Assembly: GCA_903907555.1 (NCBI GenBank)
Contig: CAIVOO010000149.1
Coordinates: forward strand, 1-11,725
Source: an uncultured archaeon
GTDB lineage: Archaea > Nanobdellota > Nanobdellia > Woesearchaeales > CAIVOO01
Direction of reading: 5' to 3'
Length of the DNA: 11,725 nucleotides
Below the pieces are notes generated by a model that was not told the DNA's origin, searched no databases, and saw only the letters and a list, made by a program, of their open reading frames with translations. Both the position numbers and the translations under genes were made by a program. This document shows, one piece after another, positions 6,936 through 11,725 of the stretch. Position 1 is the first letter of the stretch, and the number at the start of each line of letters is the position of its first letter.

Positions 6936-7574
6936 ATGACAATACTCGACGTAGAATCAATGAAGGGCAATGTAATACTTGAGATGGGGCCAATGAACAG
7001 CAGCAAGAGCAGTGTTCTTGTTAAGTATGCAAGGGCATTGGACCACAGCAGATTCGGATTTGCCGCTTTTCAGGCTGCGATGAACAAGAGAGATAAGAAC
7101 TTCATAGTTGCTGATGGCAGGGAAAGGGTTCCTGCGATTGTTATCGACCAAAAAAATCCTGTAGAGATTCTTGAGCATATCAAAAGACTTGATTTGGAAA
7201 GAAAAGTTGATGTTGTTTTAATAGATGAAGGAAATTTCTATAATTATGAGCTTGTTAATGTTGCAAAGGAACTCCGGACTCAGGACAGAGTGGTGGTTAT
7301 TGCAGGCCTTAACAGGAATTTCAGGGGCGAACCTTACGGCTACATGAGAGAGCTCGCTTTTGAAGCAGACATTGTCAACCCGCATACTTCATACTGCAAT
7401 ATGGTGACTAACGGCCAGCCTTGCTCGCGTCCAGCAATATACACTGTAAGACTGCTTAAGGTGAAGACTGGAAATGAAGAAGACAAGGTTGATTTTAGGC
7501 GTGCTTCTGACTGTGAGATAATCCTGCAGAAGTACTATCTCGCCCCCTTATTATCATCCAACAAACTATGTTGA
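6936..7574 (+). CDS. tdk: Thymidine kinase, kinase domain, interrupted by a frameshift
   Basis: The enzyme phosphorylates thymidine in the salvage pathway. The P-loop GPMNSSKS is at 18-25, where typical type II kinases have GPMxSGKT/S; here the usual Gly is Ser. The Walker B-like IDEGNFY is at 96-102 and the lasso-type GLNRNFRGEPYG at 124-135. The first zinc-lobe cysteines are C154 and C163. The reading frame stops at 7572-7574 after a foreign tail of about eight residues (LLSSNKLC). Removing one C from CCCCC at 7543-7547 restores a frame that gives ...LAPYYHPTNYVEEE and then the missing zinc cysteines. The intact protein would be 316 residues to 7887. The break may be a sequencing error, a recent mutation or programmed shifting. 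Confidence 0.88.
   Translation: MTILDVESMKGNVILEMGPMNSSKSSVLVKYARALDHSRFGFAAFQAAMNKRDKNFIVADGRERVPAIVIDQKNPVEILEHIKRLDLERKVDVVLIDEGNFYNYELVNVAKELRTQDRVVVIAGLNRNFRGEPYGYMRELAFEADIVNPHTSYCNMVTNGQPCSRPAIYTVRLLKVKTGNEEDKVDFRRASDCEIILQKYYLAPLLSSNKLC
7543..7547 (+). other. Frameshift site in thymidine kinase (run of five C)
   Basis: The run CCCCC is followed by TTATTATC. Reading with four C joins the kinase domain to its C-terminal part in one open frame with no stop up to 7887. A homopolymer length error is the simplest explanation. Confidence 0.7.
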
Positions 7575-7887
7575 GGAAGAAGATGAGAAAAAGAAGAAAA
7601 AGAAATACAAGGATGTTGAGTACTCCTGCGCCTGCAGCAGATGCTTCCACGTGCCGAAGCAGGATTTGACGCTTAAAGTTTATCGCACAATCGTTGACAA
7701 TCCAGGGATAAAACTGGAAAAGCTATTTGATGCATTCGAAAACAATCCTGATTTGGAAAATATTGTTGATTTCTTTCTGAATGATGAGGTTATTCCGAGA
7801 GCAGATTTCATAAATGGAGCATTGTTCCCTAAAAAGCACATCATAAGCCCGACGCTTCCTGGAGTTTATATCAAGTTAAATTTATAA
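7546..7887 (+). CDS. C-terminal part of thymidine kinase, out of frame, with extra domain
   Basis: The frame continues the kinase after the C run. It begins PYYHPTNYVEEE, passes through a very charged linker DEKKKKKKYKD (7582-7614), and reaches EYSCACSRCFHVP, whose cysteines probably complete the zinc lobe of the kinase. The last 70 or so residues (from KQDLTLKVYRTIVDNPG to LPGVYIKLNL) are extra compared with ordinary thymidine kinases of about 190-210 residues. They resemble a small winged-helix-like unit by their helix-rich pattern, but this is a guess. The first in-frame start codon would be the GTG at 7651, which has no promoter or ribosome binding site, so an independent gene is unlikely. 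It ends at TAA 7885-7887, just before a T-run. Confidence 0.75.
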   Translation, partial: PYYHPTNYVEEEDEKKKKKKYKDVEYSCACSRCFHVPKQDLTLKVYRTIVDNPGIKLEKLFDAFENNPDLENIVDFFLNDEVIPRADFINGALFPKKHIISPTLPGVYIKLNL

Positions 7888-7894
7888 TTTTTTT
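7888..7894 (+). terminator. Oligo-T terminator after thymidine kinase
   Basis: Seven T follow directly after the stop at 7887. Archaeal RNA polymerase ends transcription at such U-tracts without a hairpin, and the next gene has its own promoter just downstream. Confidence 0.6.
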
Positions 7895-7903
7895 AAGTTA
7901 AGC

Positions 7904-7911
7904 TTTTAAAT
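7904..7911 (+). promoter_or_regulatory. TATA box for rhomboid protease
   Basis: TTTTAAAT is centred about 26 bases before ATG 7933, which selects that ATG over the TTG at 7927 as the translation start. Confidence 0.55.
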
Positions 7912-7932
7912 ATTGCTGTATAAGTTTTGTTT

Positions 7933-8703
7933 ATGGAGATAGAATCTGAATCTCAATTTGTGTGGAAGCAGATAAAGTTCCTGCTGAAGCTGCCTTTTAT
8001 TCTGCTGCTTGTGCTTTTTGGCAAGAGAGAAAAGAAGGAGCTTTTGGCACCTTTGCGCGATTTATGGAATTTCTTGCTTGAGCCGAAAGCAACTGTTGTT
8101 CTTATTGTGCTGAATGTTATTGTCTTCATTCTTCAGATGTTTTATTTTGGTGATATAGATCCTTATGTATTTACTCTAAATCATTTGTTGAAACTGAATT
8201 TTTTCCCAATGGTTGCCTCTTGGTTCTTGCATGCAAACTTGTCGCACCTGCTGGGGAATATGCTTGCGCTATATATTTTTGGCAGGGTTGTTGAGAGAAG
8301 GTTCGGCTCTTGGTATTTCCTGCTGATATACTTTGGAGCAGGCATTATAGCAAGCCTGCTGTCTGTTTTATTCGGGCAGCCTGGCATCGGAGCTTCAGGC
8401 GCAATATCTGGGATTATATCGACAGGCATAATGATAAACCCTTTCTATTTTACTTATCTGATTTTGGGAATCCCTTTGCCGATAATGCTTATAGGGCTGC
8501 TTTCAATATGGAGCGATTTGACTAACATAATAGTTCCAGCCAATGATAACATAGGCCATTTTGCGCATCTTGGCGGTTATCTCTCAACAGCGCTTCTTGT
8601 ATTCGCGTTCAGCGAAGAGAAAAAACACAAGATGAAGATTGGCTTGATAATAAATGTGATATTTGTGGCACTTGCTGCTATTCTTTATTATTTTGTTTTC
8701 TAA
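7933..8703 (+). CDS. Rhomboid-family intramembrane serine protease
   Basis: The 256-residue membrane protease cuts within or near the membrane with a Ser-His dyad. The catalytic motif GASG is at 153-156 with S155. The histidine is H212 in AHLGGYL, and H105 and N109 in SHLLGNM supply the usual oxyanion-side residues. All key residues are present, so it should be active. The N-terminus has a hydrophobic segment at 20-30, then charged residues (KREKKELL), then the core membrane helices from about 53. A final helix is at 236-256. The ATG at 7933 fits the TATA spacing better than the in-frame TTG two codons before. It stands alone with its own promoter. Substrate unknown. Confidence 0.95.
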   Translation: MEIESESQFVWKQIKFLLKLPFILLLVLFGKREKKELLAPLRDLWNFLLEPKATVVLIVLNVIVFILQMFYFGDIDPYVFTLNHLLKLNFFPMVASWFLHANLSHLLGNMLALYIFGRVVERRFGSWYFLLIYFGAGIIASLLSVLFGQPGIGASGAISGIISTGIMINPFYFTYLILGIPLPIMLIGLLSIWSDLTNIIVPANDNIGHFAHLGGYLSTALLVFAFSEEKKHKMKIGLIINVIFVALAAILYYFVF

Positions 8704-8710
8704 AGAAATA

Positions 8711-8718
8711 TTTATAAC
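8711..8718 (+). promoter_or_regulatory. TATA box for the endonuclease IV-phosphoesterase operon
   Basis: TTTATAAC is centred about 26 bases before ATG 8741. This sets the start of the endonuclease at 8741 rather than at upstream codons that overlap the rhomboid gene. Confidence 0.65.
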
Positions 8719-8740
8719 TGCATTATCATTTGTTATTTGC

Positions 8741-9520
8741 ATGGCTAAAATCCTTATCGGCCCTGCAGGAAGCTCAGGGCTTGGGAATGTTGAAGGAGTG
8801 AAGAAAGTGAAAGAGCTTGGCCTCGACGCTATGGAAGTGGAATTCACCTACGGCGTGAATATGTCGAATGCCACTGCAAAAGAGGTTGGAGAACTTGCTA
8901 AGAATCTAGGGATTTCATTAAGCGTGCATGCTCCATATTACATCAATCTTTCTTCTGAAGAGAAAGCAAAAATATCCGCGTCAAAAAAAAGGATACTGGA
9001 TTCCTGCGAAAGAGCGCATTATCTTGGCGCGAAATATGTTGTTTTTCATCCTGCTTATTACGGCAAGCTTTCAAAGGAAGAATGCTACAAGATTGTAAAA
9101 GAAGCAATGATAGATATGCAAAAGCACATCAAGGAAAAGAAGTGGGATGTTGTGCTCTGCCCTGAAACTACAGGCAAGGGCTCGCAGTTTGGCGATGTTG
9201 ATGAGCTGGCAAGATTGTCAGACGAGACAGGATGCGGTGTTTGCGTTGATTTCGCGCATGTTTATGCAAGGAACAATGGGAAAATAGATTATGATGCTGT
9301 GTGCAAGAAAATAAAGCACATTAAAGTATTGACTGCGCATTTCTCAGGCATAATTTTCACTGCAAAAGGCGAGAGGGCTCACAAGCCGACAGAGCCTGAA
9401 AGGATAAAAGAGCTTCTGAAATATCTGCTCAAGTATGGCATAAGCATACGAATAATAAATGAAAGCCCTCAGCAGTTAAAGGATTCTGTTGTTACAAAAC
9501 AAATTCTGGGGAAATTATGA
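8741..9520 (+). CDS. Endonuclease IV-like AP endonuclease (TIM barrel)
   Basis: The 259-residue protein belongs to the AP endonuclease family 2 of zinc-dependent TIM barrels, which cut DNA at abasic sites. Zinc-ligand motifs appear in order: SVHAPYYINL with H63, FHPAYYGK with H103, CPETTGKGSQFGDVDEL with E142, VDFAHVYAR with D170 and H173, AHFSGI with H200, and INESP with E241. The region matching the DRH motif of E. coli Nfo reads ERAH (211-214), so one ligand position may be altered. It is shorter than Nfo (285), with trimmed loops. The start at 8741 follows the TATA spacing. The stop TGA overlaps the next ATG (ATGA), pairing it tightly with the phosphoesterase. A sugar-isomerase-like TIM barrel is a less likely reading. 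Confidence 0.88.
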   Translation: MAKILIGPAGSSGLGNVEGVKKVKELGLDAMEVEFTYGVNMSNATAKEVGELAKNLGISLSVHAPYYINLSSEEKAKISASKKRILDSCERAHYLGAKYVVFHPAYYGKLSKEECYKIVKEAMIDMQKHIKEKKWDVVLCPETTGKGSQFGDVDELARLSDETGCGVCVDFAHVYARNNGKIDYDAVCKKIKHIKVLTAHFSGIIFTAKGERAHKPTEPERIKELLKYLLKYGISIRIINESPQQLKDSVVTKQILGKL

Positions 9521-9882
9521 AAAAGCTAATTTATGTGATTCACGAACATCACGCGACACATTTGCATTTTGATTTAAGATTACAGATGGGTGGTGTACTG
9601 AAAAGCTGGGCTGTGCCTAAGAAACCAAACAACATCGACAAGAGGCTTGCAGTGCAGGTGACTGACCATCCTCTGAGTTATGCAAAATTTAAAGGCATAA
9701 TACCTGAAGGTTATGGCAAAGGGCTTGTAAAAATCTGGGATTCTGGGAATTACGATTTGATTGAGAAAGGAAAAGACAAATTCCTGATTAAACTGCATGG
9801 AAAGAAATTGAAAGGAAACTGGGCATTAATAAGGTTGAAGAATAATCCAAAGAACTGGCTGTTTTTCAAGACTAAATCTTAG
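9517..9882 (+). CDS. LigD-type 3'-phosphoesterase, stand-alone
   Basis: The 121-residue protein is the phosphoesterase domain that in bacterial LigD trims 3'-phosphate and 3'-ribonucleotide ends before ligation. Stand-alone archaeal forms are known. The signature EHHATHLHFDLRLQM at 10-24 supplies H11, H17, D19 and R21, and DHPLSY at 50-55 supplies H51, matching the manganese and active-site set of Pseudomonas LigD. VLKSWAVPKKP and GIIPEGYGKGLVKIWD are also family blocks. The family usually reads PEGEYG; here one residue is missing (PEGYG). It starts within the endonuclease stop codon (ATGA), so the two are co-translated. The DNA ligase is downstream but in its own unit. No polymerase or Ku gene is in the window. 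Confidence 0.95.
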   Translation: MKKLIYVIHEHHATHLHFDLRLQMGGVLKSWAVPKKPNNIDKRLAVQVTDHPLSYAKFKGIIPEGYGKGLVKIWDSGNYDLIEKGKDKFLIKLHGKKLKGNWALIRLKNNPKNWLFFKTKS

Positions 9883-10174
9883 GTTTTACAATTGCGAGGA
9901 GCTGTTTTCTCAATTCTTCTATCTTCTGAATCTGCGATTCCAGAAGATATGGCACTTCACCCTCTTTCCTCTCTGCATAATCTATATGGCGGAGCTTTGT
10001 CAGGAGTTCTTCTGCAAAAGCGAGATAGTCCTTGATAGTTTCCTTGTCTAATCCACCTTGAGTTATCGCTTTCTTTATCTCATTTAGGCTTTCCCTTTCA
10101 AAATGGTCTAGGGCGTATCCTTTGTATGAAGCCTTTCTGGCTTCTTCATCTGTTCTTTCGTCTTCTACAGGCAT
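9872..10174 (-). CDS. Uncharacterised 100-residue acidic helical protein
   Basis: I recognise no family. The protein is short, charged and almost wholly helical by composition, with no Cys and no membrane segment. The first part (MPVEDERTDEEARKASYKGYALDHFERE) is acidic. The rest has heptad-like spacing of Leu and Ile (LNEIKKAI, LAFAEELLTKLRHI, ESQIQKIEELRKQLLAI) and may form a helical bundle or coiled coil. A TATA box at the right distance upstream supports the ATG at 10172-10174 and its reality as a gene. It is divergent from the 5S rRNA gene and its last 11 bases overlap the end of the phosphoesterase gene on the other strand. Confidence 0.75.
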   Translation of the reverse strand: MPVEDERTDEEARKASYKGYALDHFERESLNEIKKAITQGGLDKETIKDYLAFAEELLTKLRHIDYAERKEGEVPYLLESQIQKIEELRKQLLAIVKPKI

Positions 10175-10195
10175 ATTTACCTATTTATAAAGTGG

Positions 10196-10203
10196 TTTAT
10201 ATA
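10196..10203 (-). promoter_or_regulatory. TATA box for the 100-residue protein
   Basis: The minus strand reads TATATAAA, centred about 26 bases before ATG 10174, so the transcript is probably leaderless. Confidence 0.6.
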
Positions 10204-10207
10204 TAGA

Positions 10208-10242
10208 TTCCCCCTATACAATATATAAAATTATAAGGGGAA
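10208..10242. repeat. Inverted repeat between two divergent promoters
   Basis: TTCCCCCTATA (10208-10218) faces TATAAGGGGAA (10232-10242): ten of eleven positions pair. It lies between the TATA box of the 100-residue gene and that of 5S rRNA and ends four bases before the latter. It may be an operator or a factor-binding element; this is inference. Confidence 0.4.
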
Positions 10243-10245
10243 AGG

Positions 10246-10253
10246 TTTATAAA
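10246..10253 (+). promoter_or_regulatory. TATA box for 5S rRNA
   Basis: TTTATAAA with a purine-rich GGGGAAAGG before it (BRE-like) is centred about 26 bases before 10276, in agreement with the 5' end of the 5S gene. Confidence 0.7.
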
Positions 10254-10275
10254 TCACCTCTTTTTTCAATGGAGT

Positions 10276-10391
10276 TAGGACGGCCATAGCGGCTTGGTCA
10301 TACCCGTTCCCATTTCGAACACGGAAGTCAAGCAAGCCCACGTTCTCTTGTGTACTGCCCTTTCGGGTGGGAAATTGAGATCGCTGTCCGA
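10276..10391 (+). rRNA. rrf: 5S ribosomal RNA
   Basis: The sequence shows the conserved archaeal 5S pattern: GGCCATAGCGGC at the 5' side, CCCGTTCCCATTTCGAACA (loops B/C region), GGAAGTCAAGCAAGCC, and CCTTTCGGGTGGGAA in the loop E/helix IV arm. The ends close as helix I, GGACGG (10278-10283) with CTGTCC (10384-10389). End positions are approximate to a few bases; the TATA spacing supports a 5' end at about 10275. No 16S or 23S gene is in the window, so it is transcribed on its own, as is common in archaea. Confidence 0.95.
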
Positions 10392-10393
10392 CC

Positions 10394-10409
10394 TTATTTT
10401 CCTTATTTC
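10394..10409 (+). terminator. T-rich terminator after 5S rRNA
   Basis: TTATTTTCCTTATTTC follows the 5S 3' end and contains short U-tracts suited to archaeal termination. No hairpin is seen. The call rests mainly on position. Confidence 0.35.
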
Positions 10410-10419
10410 ATTCTATAAA

Positions 10420-10427
10420 TTTATAAA
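10420..10427 (+). promoter_or_regulatory. TATA box for DNA ligase
   Basis: TTTATAAA is centred about 26 bases before ATG 10450. The ligase thus has its own promoter rather than reading through from 5S. Confidence 0.65.
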
Positions 10428-10449
10428 CAAAATAGCCTAAACCACTAAT

Positions 10450-11725
10450 ATGTCGCTTAACTTTTCAGAGCTTGCTGCAGTATATGGAAAGCTGGAATCT
10501 ATCAGTTCTGGCAATGAAATGCGAGCATTGCTTTCTAATTTTTTTAAGAAAGTCCCAAAAAATGAAATTGATATTGTTGCATACCTGACTTTGGGAAGAA
10601 TAGGCCCTGAATATGAAAAAATTGATTTGGGAATTGCTGAAAAAATGCTTGTCAAAGCGATTGCTGAAACATATGGAGTTTCAGAATTTGAAGTCACACA
10701 AAATTTCAAGAAGAAAGGTGACATAGGATTGGTTGCTGAATATTATGCAGGCAGAAAAAGCAATCTCACAATAAAAAAGGTGTTTGATTCGCTGTGGCTG
10801 ATAGAAAAAGCAAAAGGCTCCGGAAGCAGGGATGAAAAAATAAGCATTCTTACAGAGCTTCTGGAGAATTCGAATGCATTGGATGCAAAATATGTCTGCA
10901 GAATCGCTCTCGGAACTTTAAGGCTTGGGGCAGGAGCGATGACTGTTCTTGACTCATTGTCAATAGCTTTCACAGGAAGCAAGGCAAGCAAGGATGATAT
11001 TGAACATGCTTACAACTTATGTTCAGATATTGGGCTTGTTGCCCAAACAATCGCATTAAAAGGAATTTCTGGAATAAAAAAGTTTGATGTGGTGCTTGGC
11101 AGGCCTGTGAAGATGATGCTTGCTCAAAGAATAAACCATATTTCTGAAATAAAAGAGCGAATGAACTGCATTTCAGCAGAGCAGAAGTATGACGGCGAGA
11201 GGATGCAGGCTCATAAAGATGGAAATAATGTAAGGATATTCTCGCGAAGGCTTGATGACATAACAAGCCAGTTCCCAGACATTGCTGAAGCCATAAAAAA
11301 GCAAATCAAGGCAAAAAAATGCATTATTGAAGGAGAATGCGTTGCTGTAAAAGGTGACATGCTTCTTCCATTCCAGCTATTGATGCAGAGAAGAAGGAAA
11401 TATGATGTTGCAGAATACGCTAAAAAGATTCCAACAGCTTTATTCTTGTTTGACATCCTTTATTTGAATGGAAAATCATACATCAAAGAGCCATACATGA
11501 AGCGAACAAAAGCTCTTCATAACATTACTAAAGAAAATAATAAAATAAGGCTTGCAAAAAAAGTCGTTTCCTCTAATCTTGAGGATGTTGAAGATTTTTT
11601 CAACTATTCTGTGCAGCACGGAGGCGAAGGCATAATAGCAAAGAGCTGTGAAGGGCTCTATCAGGCAGGCACGCGCGGATATTTCTGGATAAAATGGAAG
11701 AAAGAATACTCTAACGGAATGCGAG
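10450..11725 (+). CDS. lig: ATP-dependent DNA ligase, 3' end beyond the window
   Basis: This is the archaeal replicative-type ligase that seals nicks in DNA. I translated 425 codons from ATG 10450 without a stop; family members are about 560-600 residues, so the C-terminal OB-fold region is mostly missing. The N-terminal DNA-binding domain begins MSLNFSELAAVYGKLE and includes LRLGAGAMT near 158-166. The adenylation motif KYDGER is at 246-251 with K246 as the expected AMP-bearing lysine. FSRRLDDITSQFP (motif III region), IEGECVAV, GGEGIIAKS near 391-399 (motif IV) and WIKWK at 413-417 (motif V) follow. All visible catalytic motifs are intact. The start follows a TATA box at leaderless distance, 58 bases after 5S. 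Nearby repair genes suggest shared use in repair. Confidence 0.97.
   Translation, partial: MSLNFSELAAVYGKLESISSGNEMRALLSNFFKKVPKNEIDIVAYLTLGRIGPEYEKIDLGIAEKMLVKAIAETYGVSEFEVTQNFKKKGDIGLVAEYYAGRKSNLTIKKVFDSLWLIEKAKGSGSRDEKISILTELLENSNALDAKYVCRIALGTLRLGAGAMTVLDSLSIAFTGSKASKDDIEHAYNLCSDIGLVAQTIALKGISGIKKFDVVLGRPVKMMLAQRINHISEIKERMNCISAEQKYDGERMQAHKDGNNVRIFSRRLDDITSQFPDIAEAIKKQIKAKKCIIEGECVAVKGDMLLPFQLLMQRRRKYDVAEYAKKIPTALFLFDILYLNGKSYIKEPYMKRTKALHNITKENNKIRLAKKVVSSNLEDVEDFFNYSVQHGGEGIIAKSCEGLYQAGTRGYFWIKWKKEYSNGMR

Noticed and set aside
7651..7887. Independent 78-residue gene starting at GTG 7651.
   Set aside because: The same frame is open back to the kinase frameshift and carries zinc cysteines; no promoter or ribosome binding site precedes 7651.
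7927..7932. TTG as rhomboid start.
   Set aside because: ATG 7933 is two codons later and at the right distance from the TATA box.
8663..8740. Extension of the endonuclease by 26 codons upstream of 8741.
   Set aside because: It would overlap the rhomboid end and include the TATA box; the spacing supports the start at 8741.
10437..11456. Four minus-strand frames opposite the ligase.
   Set aside because: They are mirrors of the ligase, whose adenylation motifs are all in the plus frame.
1..11725. CRISPR array, insertion sequence, phage or tRNA genes.
   Set aside because: I found no regularly spaced repeats, transposase motifs or tRNA T-arm pattern on either strand.

Overview
The window looks archaeal. 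It carries a protein set found in archaea: an ArsP-type permease, an archaeal ZPR1-like zinc-finger protein, a PIN-PhoH fusion, translation factor aIF5A with its hypusine site, zinc-ribbon protein eL40, an archaeal-type CCA-adding enzyme and an ATP-dependent DNA ligase. The promoters agree: AT-rich TATA boxes of the TTTATAAA type sit about 26 bases before most lead start codons, so most transcripts should be leaderless. Internal genes sometimes have GGTG-type ribosome binding sites. The compact layout with overlapping genes and a stand-alone 5S rRNA would suit a small-genome (DPANN-like, for example Woesearchaeota-type) archaeon, but the lineage is inference only.

Layout. 1-985 (minus): a 38-residue Cys-rich protein overlapping the start of a metal/metalloid-type permease that runs off the left edge. 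1074-1607 (plus): the ZPR1-like protein, divergent from that pair. 1602-3581 (minus): an unknown 191-residue protein followed directly by the PIN-PhoH ATPase, which starts at TTG. 3724-5460 (plus): aIF5A, eL40 (53 residues) and a site-2-type membrane protease. 5461-5600: a convergent gap filled by a long folded inverted repeat, a candidate RNA or terminator of unknown identity. 5601-6839 (minus): the CCA-adding enzyme. 6936-7887 (plus): a thymidine kinase split by a one-base frameshift in a run of five C, with an unusual C-terminal extension. 7933-8703 (plus): a rhomboid protease. 8741-9882 (plus): a repair pair, an endonuclease IV-like protein and a LigD-type 3'-phosphoesterase, joined by an ATGA overlap. 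9872-10174 (minus): an unknown 100-residue helical protein. 10276-10391 (plus): 5S rRNA. 10450 onward (plus): ATP-dependent DNA ligase, cut by the right edge.

Together these are housekeeping genes for translation (aIF5A, eL40, 5S, CCA addition), intramembrane proteolysis (S2P and rhomboid) and DNA repair. The repair genes could form a route in which the endonuclease nicks at abasic sites, the phosphoesterase cleans 3' ends and the ligase seals. I saw no CRISPR array, insertion sequence, tRNA or phage gene. The least explained pieces are the 129-base folded element at 5462-5590, the two unknown proteins, the tiny Cys-rich protein and the frameshifted kinase with its extra domain.
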